From assembly GCA_014529385.2 (NCBI GenBank), contig CM043952.1:60904119-60964118 (forward strand): a stretch of DNA of 60,000 nucleotides, read 5' to 3'. Source of the stretch: Adiantum capillus-veneris. Its lineage: Eukaryota > Streptophyta > Polypodiopsida > Polypodiales > Pteridaceae. Under the pieces are notes generated by a model. That model ran no database searches and was not told the DNA's origin. It was given only the letters and a program-made list of their open reading frames with translations. Positions 19,741-30,027 of the stretch are shown here, in pieces. Position 1 is the first letter of the stretch; each line of letters begins with the position of its first letter. Position numbers and translations under genes: made by a program.

Positions 19741-21216
19741 CTTGACTTGTCCCCAACAATCTTCCATATAGTATATAGGACATTCTTCCAATGTATCAAG
19801 TCCGTAGGCAATACTAGTGTCTATTTCCTCCTCATAGCCATCTGGATAAGCATTTGATGGCTCGCAACCCACTTGGTTCATAGGGGCGACTCTTGGATGC
19901 GAAGGCTGCGGTCCTAGCACAGGAGGTGGTAGCGGTGTAGCTTGTACAATATTTTGAGATCTAGGGACCATGTGTTGCGGTAGTTGCTCAACAGGTGGAG
20001 CAAGCATCAATACAGGAGCTCGAGGCGCATCTGTCCAGGATACAGGTGGTCTATTTGTCATCATACGTTTGATCATTAAACAATCCTTAGCTTGGTGACC
20101 ATACCTACCACATGCGTTGCAAGTTCCATTAAATTTTACTCTAAACGTAGGGCACTCACTAGTGCTATGTGGACCTAAGCAAATGAAACACCATTGTTGC
20201 TCCCTTCTTGGATACATGTGACTATTTTGAGGGGGTCGATTATCCTTAAGAGACTCTTGGATTGCCTTGGTGAGGTCTGTCAAGAATGTCTCAAATACCT
20301 TTGGCTCATTGGCAATGGGCTTTGCAGTCATGGGTTCATACTCAATGGCTTGTGAGCTAGTGGATCTTGTGTCAGTAGACACCCTCATGCCTGCTATCAT
20401 CAAGTTGTCCTCTAGTTGGATTGCATTGACAGTGACATCTTCCCAGGTTGTGATACCTCTAATCACTAGTCCATTATAGATTCCTTCATTCCTCAACCCT
20501 CGAATGAATCGATCAAGCAGTTGGTTATTGTTGAAGCGCTCATTTACAGGGCAACGAGAGTTTAAGTGCTTTAGACGACTAATGAAGTCCCTTACTGACT
20601 CTCCTTCCTTACGTTCGGCCTTCTGTAGCTGAGATGCTACACCCCAAAGCACACCTTCTCGTATGTACTCCTTTAGAAACAACCTTCGAAGGGTAGGGTA
20701 GATTGTTTTCTCGTCCACCCTTAGGGTTCTATACCAATCTCCAGCCTTCCCACTTAATGTCAAGCTTAAGGCATTGCACTTATGTAGTTCGTTGCGTTCC
20801 CCTAACAAATCACATACTTGTTCAAACACTTCAATGTGTTTCCTAGCATCTTCGTCCCCATTGAATTTTTGCGTGAGTTTGGCAATTTGTACTACCTTAC
20901 TTCTAGGCTCTCTATCAGATGCATGATGCATATTTTCCGCGATAGATCGACCTATGGTTTGAGCAAACGCTGCCAAGTCACCTATGTGAGGAGGCAGGGC
21001 CGGTGGAGGTACTCTTGGAATCATATGTGGGAGAGGGACGGGTACCGGTCTTGGCATATGTGTGGATGATGCAGGATATGGAACATAACCGGGCATAGGT
21101 CCACTCGGATAAGGGCTAGGGAGCGGCACTCGAGGAGCATAAGCAAGTGGTACAATTGGAGGTGTGGGGGCCATGTGTGCATAAGGGGCTAGAGGCACAT
21201 ATGGTCGAGGCCCCAT
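19741..21216 (-). CDS. Gag of the non-autonomous gypsy element
   Basis: The coding frame opens with a proline-rich stretch (residues 1-75). The capsid-like gag domain follows, with KFNGDEDARKHIEVFEQVCD, LSLTLSGKAGDWYRTL, RRLFLKEYIREG and FISRLKHLNSRCP (about 110-260), the classic Retrotrans_gag pattern. Two nucleocapsid knuckles come next: CFICLGPHSTSEC and CNACGRYGHQAKDC. The frame runs into the 77-bp duplication and then reads nonsense to 19510. It packages element RNA; in a pol-less element it would depend on an autonomous partner for cDNA synthesis and integration. Confidence 0.8.
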
Positions 21217-21224
21217 ATTAGGTA

Positions 21225-21563
21225 CTACTCTTCCCCACCCCCTTCGTGTGCTTCATTTGCATCAGGTTCCGAGCGAGTAGCTCTACCTAATGTTTCCATG
21301 AAACGGCTAAACATACTAGTACTAGGCTGTGGAGCTTCGGGAGGTGCATGGCCTTCTCTCTCAGTGTTTTGGGTAGGGTATGCTTCCATGATTTCTGAGT
21401 CGGAGGAGGAATCACTAGCGGCTATTTTAGGGTCTTGGGTGGTGCTACCTTGTGTCCCCGCTGAGGGTCTAGAGCTTATCGTGGATGGGTAATGGGTGTC
21501 CGTATGAACAGAGGCACTACCAATGTGATCGTGTTCTAGCACCCGCCCAGAGCGTAAGTGCAT
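21225..21563 (-). pseudogene. Gag N-terminus in a shifted frame
   Basis: 112 codons starting MHLRSGRVLEHD, a start typical of plant gypsy gag (LRSGR), then Ser/Thr/Glu-rich text. It stops at a G-rich run (GGGGGTGGGG) just before the main gag frame, so an indel in that run probably separated one original ORF. Confidence 0.55.
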
Positions 21564-22470
21564 GTGCTTTTGATACCCTAAGGTGTCAAAAAGCTGCTCT
21601 AGGAGGCCTTGTGACTAGTTTTTAGCGTGTTTTTTGTTTGTTTTTTTGCTAGATTTTTTAGAGCGTGTCGTGGAATGGGCCGTGTGATAGCTCGAAACGA
21701 GCGTATCGGTCAGAGGGTCGTGCCGTGCTTTACAGCCCTCCGTTTGGTCACTCTATGCCCTCGGAATCCCTAAAACTGTCAATTTCCAGTAGGGAACTAG
21801 GCCCAAACTAGAAAGTCTAAGGGTGCAAAGTGGGAAGAGAAAGGAGGAGAGTGGAGGACTTGTCCCACATGCTCTCATTCTCTCTTGAGGGACTAGGGTA
21901 TATATATAAGAGTGAGTCTAGTATATATCATAAGACTGAGGACTGAGGCCTGGGCTTGGGCCTGGGCCTGGGATATCGATCCCGATCTACCTTTTATACA
22001 AACCAACCCGTCCGTTTTAAGAGTCACGTTTTTTATTTTCGAAAAATTTAGCCGCCCGCTCGCGATTACAAGAAAAACTTTTTTCAAGAACTTTTTTCAA
22101 GAACTTTTTTTTTTTTTCAAGAAAAACTTCTTTTTTTTTTTTATGCAGAAAATACAGAAATTGAAAACGCAGAAATTGAAAATGCAGAAAATTGAAAAAA
22201 CGCAGAAATGCAGAAAATTACAGAAATTGTAACGCAGAAATTGAAAACGCAGAAATGCAAAAAATTACAGAAATTGAAAACGCCGAACTTGAAAATGCAG
22301 AAATTGCAGAAATTGAAAAAACGCAGACAATAACAGAAATTGAAACTTGACAGCAAATGCAGAAAACGCAAAAAACAGAAATCTCCACACACTCCTTCCC
22401 TGCCTTTCCTATGATAGAAATTGTACCACAAGGAGGCATAAAGTGCTAACCGAGCTTAGTGTAGGGCATA
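21564..22470 (-). other. 5' leader of the gypsy element with simple repeats
   Basis: No coding potential. It holds a GGGCCT hexamer run (21948-21972), T-rich runs (22080-22142) and an irregular array of CAGAAATTGAAAACG-like units (22143-22377), which could form a structured leader RNA. Confidence 0.6.
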
Positions 22471-22488
22471 TCCTCGGCAACGACGCCA
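22471..22488 (-). other. Primer-binding site, tRNA-Asp type
   Basis: Four bases inside the 5' LTR the + strand reads TCCTCGGCAACGACGCCA, which matches the 3' end of plant tRNA-Asp (recalled sequence) at 16 of 18 positions. This fixes the element's direction as leftward. Confidence 0.75.
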
Positions 22489-22492
22489 AAAA

Positions 22493-23075
22493 TGTGCGCT
22501 CCTTGCCGCACTGTCGAAGCAAGGGACTTGCCAATACACCGTGTGCGAGACACAAACGACTCCAAGCACACAACAAGCCTAAACTAGCAAGCTCAAGAAA
22601 ACAAAGGGTGTGTCACTCACCGCTCTACGCTCGCCTTCGTGGTGGATTCCTCGCCGCGATGAAGAAGAAGCTGCAGTCGTGCCACGCTCAACCGCTTCGC
22701 CGCTGTCGTGCCTTCGTAATGCTCGATCGCACACACACTCTCCCTCTCTCTCTCCCTCACACACACACACACACACACAAGGAGGTGAAGAAGAAGAAGA
22801 TGGAGATGGAGCAAGAGCACTCTTCTATTGCACAAATGAGAGAATGAGTAAAAATTAGGTTTAGTTGGCTTTTATAGGAGCTCACCCCATTCACACTTGG
22901 GCGCCCATGCTTAACCAACTAATCCCTTGAATGTCCAAGTTAAAGTGCGCCTCTCATCGGCGATCACTCCTACCCTTTTCCTATTGGTCCGACAAGCCCG
23001 GTACCTGACTCTACCAAATACATAATACACGTCCGTCGTAGGTGATGGGGTGTCCGTGTGCCGTGAGGGTTAACA
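22493..23075 (-). repeat. 5' LTR of the gypsy element (promoter-bearing)
   Basis: Second copy of the same LTR, 7 bp longer, mainly from more CA repeats. The TATA box CTATAAAAG on the minus strand at 22870-22878 would start the element's transcript leftward. Confidence 0.92.
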
Positions 23076-23080
23076 ATTAC

Positions 23081-23405
23081 CATGAAATTTGCAAGGCTTT
23101 ATGATCTTTTGCCAGTTTGGATGAAGGCTTGACCACTTCTTTGCAATACCTGTCCTTGACAAGCTACCTGCTTTGCATATATCAACAAAATGAACAAGAT
23201 TGTCAAGCCTGTGATCTCTGATCAATTCTGTATATATCTCTTTCAAGTCACTAATTTGTGTAGAAAAGCCATCCACAAGTGCTTGAAGATCAAAGGTAGC
23301 ATTAAAAATCTATTTAACACTTTGAAATCTTGTAAGTTCATTAACTTTGTAAAGAAAAGACATCAGCCTGTCATCAGCGGTCTCTTGTATATCCTTTGTA
23401 TCCAT
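23081..23405 (-). pseudogene. Gene 2, 5' part (unknown protein), other side of the gypsy insertion
   Basis: The ATG at 23405 opens MDTKDIQETADDRLMSFLY. A TAG at 23310-23312 (codon 32) is a point nonsense mutation, and the frame continues with DICKAGSLSRTGIAKKWSS and NWQKIIKPCKFHG up to the ATTAC duplication. Together with 15090-14420 it gives 996 bases, exactly 332 codons, before the intron. Helical and charged; function unknown. Confidence 0.6.
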
Positions 23406-24514
23406 TATGACAATCCACAAATGCTCAGCTGAAAAAGAGAAAAAAGAAGTCTATCAAGACATTAACCACCCTTCTTTATATCAAGTCTACAAACAAATTA
23501 AAAGCATAAAATTGTCAAGCAAATTAAGCGCACAAATTAAGCGCAAGCAAAAAAGAATTACATAAAATTGTCACATGCTAAGTTTGTCACTTGCTATGCG
23601 AACTGTGAGGGGTTAAGAGAAACTCGGCACTCACTAACTACGCGCATGGAGTGACACTTGGTACGCGATTTCCTATTGCTAGGAAGAGGTCGACGGCTCC
23701 CAAAATCGCGCACGGGGTGTCGCAGTGTGTCGCTTGGAGGGTTGGAGGCTTAATTTCGAAGCCTTGTGAATGACAATAAGCAAAAAAACGGGTTGGGTAG
23801 GTTCTTTTTATGGCCAAAAACGCCGCCTCGAGGGGTGTGCAAATCGGTTGCCGCCTCGAAGTGTGGTCCAACGGCTAGTATGCGCCTAGGGACTTGCGCA
23901 AAGCACCCTATATCAACCTCCTCAGAGCCCAAACTAAGCGCATTTTGAAGGAGGTTCTACCCGGTTCTCGCACTTCCACAACCCAAAATTTCGAGCGCTT
24001 TGACCGTCACCCCGTGCGCGATATTCGTAAGTGTGAAGACTTTGCCCCCTTTGTCATTTCGCGTACGGAGTATCAAAGCAATGTGTTCCACTATGTCCAC
24101 AAGTGTGATCATGTTTACGATGTGTACCGCAATGTGTGCCACTAGTGTGAGGACTGTGCTCCCTTTGTCATTTCGCGTACGGAGTGTCACCGCAATGTGT
24201 TTACGATGTGTACCGAAATGTGTGCCACTATGTCCACAAGGAGAAGTTTACCATGCATACAATGTGTGCCTCTGTGTACCGCTTGGCACTCCGTCACCCC
24301 GTGCGCGATCATCGAAAGTGTGAGGACATTGGTACCTTTGTGATTTCGCGTACGGGGTGTCACCGCAATGTGTTCCACTATGTATGGAAATGTGTGCCAC
24401 TATGTCGAAAAGGAGGAGTTTACTTTGATAAAGTAATAATAAAAATTAAATATACATCGTTTACTTTTTTTACTAATGTTTGTTGTGTAACAATCATTCC
24501 TATCCCTTTTGAAG
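23406..24514. other. Divergent intergenic region between genes 2 and 3
   Basis: Presumably holds both promoters. 24000-24410 is made of imperfect repeats: CGCGTACGG[AG]GT[GA]TCA near 24060, 24175 and 24348; GCAATGTGT near 24080, 24130, 24192 and 24366; and CACCCCGTGCGCGAT near 24008 and 24294. An A/T-rich stretch at 24425-24480 lies just upstream of the gene 3 ATG. Confidence 0.5.
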
Positions 24515-26579
24515 ATGGCAAGGACCAAGAAGACTGCAAGGAAGGTTGATAAGCCTCTATCCAAAGATGAAGAAGAAGCTCAGCCTAGCAAAGCTTCAGC
24601 TGGTACTTCCAAACCAAAGAAGAGCACATCTCAGAGGAAGGACCCTAAACCAAGCACACCTGACCCTCAACCAAGCAAAAGAAAAACTACACATCAGAGG
24701 AAAGCTTCCAAGCCACTGCAGCTTAAGCCTCTCCTTACAAAGAGAAAGTTCAAGCAGGGGGTCAAATGTCTACGAGAGATAAGGAAGGCCATAAAGGCCA
24801 TCAATCTTGCAATTCCCAACTGCCCTTCCAAAGACTATGCAGACAAGTTGCAGAAGAGGAGTACAAGATTGACATGAGGTGGACTAGAACTGCATTGGCA
24901 TGTATCGAGGAGGCTTCTGAGGACTTTATGATTGAGCTTTTCCAAGATGCCTATATCTGTGCAGCTCATGCCCATAGGGTTACTTTGATGGACAAAGACA
25001 TGATCACTCTCAGGAGGCTGAGATACAGGTTTTCAAGAATGTTGGAGCCTGTCCCTATGCATGATATTAAGGCCTTTAATATTCTCCACATTCCTCCATG
25101 GAGGAAGCCCAAGGAGCCTGAAGTAGGAGTAGTTGATATTACTGAAGAAGAGGAAAAGGAAAGGAAAAAGAGAGCAAAGGAAGACAAGGAAATTGCAAAG
25201 AGAAAGGAGCTTGACCTATTGGAACCTCAGCTAGTGCCCCTCTTGAGAAGTGTCAATCCTACTGGTTTTGTTGTCGCTCTATTCAGTGAGGAGGATCCTA
25301 AGGAGGATTACAATTCACTTGACTCTGAGACCTTGGAAATTCTCAAGGACTGGACCAAGGAGATGAATTCTCCACTCCTTATCACATGCCTCAGGTTGTT
25401 TTTGTTTTCCTCTATATTTTTGTTTATAGCAAGAACTCTTTATATAACAATATCTTGTACCAGGTTAATGATGCATACATATGAGCCAAACCTTCAACAA
25501 AAGGTGGAATTTTTAGACCCTTCTATCTTCCACTTTCTCAGGACAGAGACAAATATTAGAGAGCTCACAAAGTGGTTGACTCATGTGGACTTGGAAATCT
25601 GTGAAATTTTCTTGATTCCTTATCATGAGAGGTAAGTTTCCTACCTACACCTTGTGAAGAGAATTAGTAATTCATGTTAGAAAGCTAACTGAGGCTTGTT
25701 TTTATAGCTCACATTGGAGTTTAATTGCAATTGATATTGTGAAAAAAAAATGCTACTTTGTCAATTCTCTTGCTGGAGTACATGGTCAAGCAAAATTGTA
25801 AGTATAGTAGCAGACACATTTTGTAAACCACAAGCAGAACCTCAAGCACATACTTTTAATAAAGAATTTTGGACAGTGCTGCTACAAGATTTATAGAGAC
25901 ACTGGAGAATTGTCCACCCATGCCAAAGATGCTGACTGAAATCCAATTTTCAGTTGTGAAGGTTGGAATTCTTTATGCTTTGTTCACTTCAATGGATTAT
26001 CCTCAAATATTTTTTCCCATAAATACATGTAATGAGTTGCAGGTTACAATCGAGCCTGAAAGCCATTCATGTGGATGGAGGGTAGTGACAAATGCCAAGC
26101 TCCTCTTGAACTTCATATACTGCAATGACAATCAGAATATAGAAGTATAGTATATTTCATATTTGCCAGCTGTATTTTTTCTCATTTTATTGTTCCTAAA
26201 ACTTGCTTTCTATTGCCTTGTATAGATCAACAGAGAGTGCTATAGTGAGAACCATGTATGGTTAACAAGAGCAAAGATTATCAAGTATATGATTGAAGCA
26301 AATGGACAACTGCAAGAGGTATTTAAAGATGATGACGTTGAAGAGAAGGGGAAAGCAAAGCTAGAAAAGACAAAGGGGAAAGCAAAACTAGAAGAGGAAA
26401 AGGGAAGTGAAGAGGAAAAAGAGAGTGGTGAGCAGGAAAAGGCAAGTGAAGAGATGGATGATAAGAGAAAGAGGAAGCAGCCCTCAAGCCCTCCTGCCAA
26501 AGAGCCCACTGCAAAAGCACCAACCCCATTAAAGAAGTCCCCTAGGGACAGGAAAACTCCTGGCAGAAAACTATTCTAG
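24515..26579 (+). CDS. Gene 3: histone H3/CENH3-like domain fused to a Ulp1-like (C48) protease
   Basis: Exons 24515-25394, 25464-25631, 25708-25797, 25877-26144 and 26226-26579, all GT-AG. The tail starts MARTKKTARK (H3: ARTKQTARK). The histone fold spans 86-173: LREIRK, LPFQRLCRQV, then DMRWT and RVTLMDKD. The tryptophan in loop 1 and one extra residue there are CENH3-like; canonical H3 reads LRFQ. A charged linker follows. The protease part has SHWSLIAID (His351), FVNSL (Asn368 where Asp is usual, 17 residues after His as in yeast Ulp1) and SHSCGW (Cys445); the oxyanion Gln position reads Glu. The C-tail (about 470-586) is Lys/Glu-rich. One base is missing in the C run at 24815-24817; with it the length is exactly 587 codons. 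Probable role: nuclear, chromatin-bound deSUMOylation or SUMO binding (inference). Confidence 0.75.
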
Positions 26580-26856
26580 CTTTTTGTAGCCCACTCTAAT
26601 TGTAGCCCACTTGTATCCAATTGTCTATTCTATGTAATTGCAAATATTTGAAATTGAATACATTTTGATCACCTTGTTTTAAGACTCTGTTACAAAATCA
26701 AATCATTGAAGTAAAATCATTGATGTTTGGAAAAGTTGCATTTCAATAACAAAATAAAGATCCTTTTAGATCTTTATTTCAATAAGATCCTTGCAGCTCA
26801 TGATACAAAATAAGATCCTTGCAAGTCATGTGTTACAAAATTGCCTTGAAGGATGT

Positions 26857-28161
26857 TTAAGGCACCAAATGTACAATGCCATCCAAGATGTCCTTGCACT
26901 GTAGCCTCTTTTCATTCCTTTTTGATACCTACAAAAACAGTCCAAGTTAAATAAAGAACCAATAAGAGAACAAGAGACTTTTAGGGATAACAGTTACCTT
27001 TTCACCATTTATTTGAAAGCAGAATGTTGTGGGCAGTTCAATTTCATCATTTTGCAGGTTCAATCTCAATTGATGTAAGCTACACATGCCTCTTATCTTT
27101 ACAATTGACAGATGCTCATTGTTTACCCATATATCAATGTCTTCTATTGGGCTGTCAATGAAGTCCTCCATGTCTTGATCAAGTGGAGTTAGCTGACCAC
27201 CAACATAGTACCATCTTCTGTAATAAAATGACATAATGAAGTTTTGTGTCCCTATCATGTATTTGCAAGCAATTGAGCCAGCTTGCACATTACAAGTGAT
27301 TCCATTCACTGTTTTGGTGTTCCAACCCTCATCCACAAATTCAAGTACATTTGTTGAGTTTAAAGTCTTCACTGAAAACATTGTTTTAGATTTTCTGACT
27401 TCAGCATTAGAGAAGAAGTCTACAAAAACTGTAATGGGCATGAATATAGAAATTCTACTCTGTTTGCTTGCTATGTTTGCTTTCAAACACTTTTGAATCT
27501 CACAAAACAGTTTGCACATGTAGCCCTCACTTGTATTTGAGCTAGGGAGTGACCATTCTCCACTTTTGAAATCAGGCAAGTCTAGCTTGGTTGTGGCTCC
27601 AAGTTCTCCAGTCCTTCTAGGTGGAACATAATAATGGTCAAAGAAGAATATTCCATTCTCTGCCAGTGAACCCTTAGTCCTTCCCTTGTATATTTCTTCA
27701 CCAATTGATCCATGACACACATCCAGAATATTTATAACACATTCTACTGGCTGCCATTCCATAATGTTTGAAGGATACAAACCTGTACAACAAATAACCT
27801 TATACAACATGCATTACAAATAAGGATTTAAGTTAAGAGACTTACAGTTTGGTCTATGTAATGGCAAAGCAAAACTCTCTGAGTCAATATGCAGATCTTT
27901 ATGCATGTACACATGCTGCACCAGCACCTCTTTGATTGATTTTTTATTGTCGCCAAAGCTGAAATCTTTAACAATACCCTTCCATCCCGCCAAGAAAGAG
28001 TTTTTGGTGGAAGACTTTATTCTCTTGTTCTATTGCATCAGTATCCACGTTCCTTTGTGTATAGTTATTGGAATCCATTCTCCATTTTGATCAGTCGTGT
28101 TGTAAGTGACAATGGCTACAATGGAAGTTCTTGGTCATTTTGATCGTGATGAAGATTCCAT
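26857..28161 (-). pseudogene. Gene 4: unknown protein (3 exons, about 390 aa, two stop codons)
   Basis: Exons 28161-27846, 27782-26998 and 26928-26857 join at GT-AG sites (AACT|gtaagt, tacag|GTTTG; AAG|gtaact, tgtag|GTATC) and give exactly 391 codons. TGA at 28135-28137 (codon 9) and TAG at 28030-28032 interrupt exon 1. The product has no low complexity. Blocks such as FFFDHYYVPPRRTGELG, SIFMPITVFVDFFSNAEV, YYRRWYYVGGQLTPLDQ and IEDIDIWVNNEHLSIVKI suggest a folded mostly-beta protein. I recognise no family. Convergent with gene 3, 277 bp apart. Confidence 0.6.
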
Positions 28162-28509
28162 GGTGAAAAAAGGAATGAGCAGAGAAGTTTAGCCTGAGTT
28201 CAAGAGAAGAATAAGCAGAATGTGCAAAAAACGGTTCAAATCTGGAAAAGATCATGAGATAGAATCCAAACGTTGTTTTATGATGACGACGTGCAAAATG
28301 AAAACAATATAATATGAGAAGTACGTCTTTCTAAAAGCGACAGCTATTGAATGCCTTTGCACTTTTACTTGTTTACATTGCTATTTACCAGCTCAAAGTT
28401 GCGGTAAAGATAGAATATTTGCTTTTTTTGTGAATTTTCAAAAATAGAGGTTCCGTAACAGAAGCTCTTCAACCATTGGTTGAGACCACTCTGTCTCTAC
28501 ACACTAAAA

Positions 28510-28542
28510 GGCACAAAAATGACCTCAAAATTCCCCTAATGC
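28510..28542 (-). repeat. Right terminal inverted repeat
   Basis: Begins GGCACAAAAATGACC and ends TTCCCCTAATGC, the inverted partner of 10854-10886. Weaker similarity (a TCTCTACA block) continues a further 20 bp inward on both sides. Confidence 0.85.
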
Positions 28543-29233
28543 TCATCAAATAATCTAGGATTTAAATCCTTGGATTCCTCAAGCACAGGCCGTAGTTGTC
28601 GCTTGTTCCTTCCCTCGTAAAGAGAGTGTTCATTCACTTGTGCAAAAAGCACTACCATATCTTCCCTTACCGGGTAGGGGGTGTGGGCTTAAAAAGTACT
28701 CAAGCTTCATGAAAGCTTTTCTTTCCTTGAAAACTCAGAATGGTTCCTTCATAATTTCCTACCCGCAATAGCAGGTAATTTGTTGGAGAACTACTGGATA
28801 CCAGATCAATCATGGATCTTCCGGATGGTTAAGCAAAGCAGTTCATCATATAAACAATGTTCTGACTCAACCTTACTCTCATAAACACTCGAGAGTGATT
28901 GTCCTGGTTAGACACAACCATACCTCGTGCAAAAGAGCAAACAAGCATAATGCACTTTATGATTTCCTCAAAGATGTAACTTTGATTAAAAAGCCTGCCC
29001 TCTCACTTAAAGTTCAAGGGTCTTCTATTCAAGAACTCAGGAGTTAGATTTAATTCCCTTACTCCAAACTTTCTATGTTCAATGTTTCTCGTCCCACCAC
29101 GGGGATTGGATTCTATATACACTAAGGTGTACACTTTCAGCTTTTATTGTTGACTCTACCATCTGCTGCAAAGTATCCTGGAGATGGGTTTACAAATTTG
29201 GGCAAAAGTCCTTCGTTAAATTTGTTCATCTTT

Positions 29234-30027
29234 CCTTCCTCAGAGAGAATCAAGAATGGAGCTACCTTGGCAAGAGTGAACCACTACTTTCTTTGACTCA
29301 CTCGTGTTCCTATTGGGCAAACCGATCCCAATCTTCTTGGATGCCTTCTTCAAAGCATAGAGGAAAAAAATTTGTCAAAAAAATCAACCTTGAATTAAAT
29401 CCAAGTCTTGTTGTAAGTTGCTTGCAGAGCTTTGGTATACCACCAAGTACTTGCAATCCTCTTGAGGTGTTTGGTCATATGCCTCACCTTCGACACTTCT
29501 CAAAAATTGTCGTTTACAAAGACAACTTCAAACTGTCGAATAAAAGCAGTAGCTTTCAGGATATCTTCCCTTTCGTCAAAAGTATAAAACCTGACTGGAG
29601 TGTTCCTAGGTCTAGAGACTTTCTTCATATCCTTCCTCAGAGAGAATCAAGAATGGAGCTACCTTGGCAAGAGTGAACCACTACTTGCTTTGACTCACTC
29701 GTGTTCCTATTGGGCAAACCGATCCCAATCTTCTTGGATGCCTTCTTCAAAGCATAGAGGAAAAAAATTTGTCAAAAAAATCAACCTTGAATTAAATCCA
29801 AGTCTTGTTGTAAGTTGCTTGCAGAGCTTTGGTATACCACCAAGTACTTGCAATCCTCTTGAGGTGTTTGGTCATATGCCTCACCTTCGACACTTCTCAA
29901 AAATTGTCGTTTACAAAAACAACTTCAAACTGTCGAATAAAAGCAGTAGCTTTCAGGATATCTTCCCTTTCGTCAAAAGTATAAAACCTGACTGGAGTGT
30001 TCCTAGGTCTAGAGACTTTCTTCATAT
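29234..30027 (-). repeat. 397-bp tandem duplication (two copies)
   Basis: 29234-29630 and 29631-30027 are nearly identical; CAGAGAGAATCAAGAATGG begins at 29241 and again at 29638. Only a few substitutions separate them (for example ACTACTTTCT against ACTACTTGCT). Confidence 0.9.

Larger units (their letters stand above)
15091..23075 (-). mobile_element. Non-autonomous Ty3/gypsy element (gag-protease only), inserted in gene 2
   Basis: Two near-identical LTRs (15091-15666 and 22493-23075) bound a minus-strand element. It has a tRNA-Asp-type primer-binding site, a polypurine tract and the 5-bp target duplication ATTAC (15086-15090 and 23076-23080). Coding covers gag and protease plus a W-[VI]-P-K tail; RT, RNase H and integrase are absent. 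The few LTR differences (mostly a CA-repeat length change and single bases) point to a fairly recent insertion. Confidence 0.92.
10854..28542 (+). mobile_element. Four-gene DNA transposon with 33-bp terminal inverted repeats
   Basis: Both ends carry the same 33-bp sequence in inverted orientation (10854-10886 and 28510-28542; one mismatch). Inside lie four genes with introns: gene 1 + (11183-13916), gene 2 - (23405 to 13923, interrupted), gene 3 + (24515-26579) and gene 4 - (28161 to 26857). Without the gypsy insertion (15091-23075 plus one ATTAC) the element would be about 9.7 kb. If the repeat proper starts at GGGGAATTTT, both flanks read TA, consistent with a 2-bp target duplication in GCATTAATGC. 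Gene 1 resembles a transposase; gene 3 contains a histone fold plus a Ulp1-like domain. The superfamily cannot be fixed from sequence reading alone. Confidence 0.8.

Noticed and set aside
22471-22488. Fragment of a tRNA-Asp gene
   Set aside because: Only the 3' 18 bases match, four bases inside an LTR; this is a primer-binding site.
24515-25033. A host histone H3 gene
   Set aside because: The frame continues through introns into a Ulp1-like domain, the tail beyond residue 10 is not H3-like, and it lies within inverted terminal repeats of a transposon.
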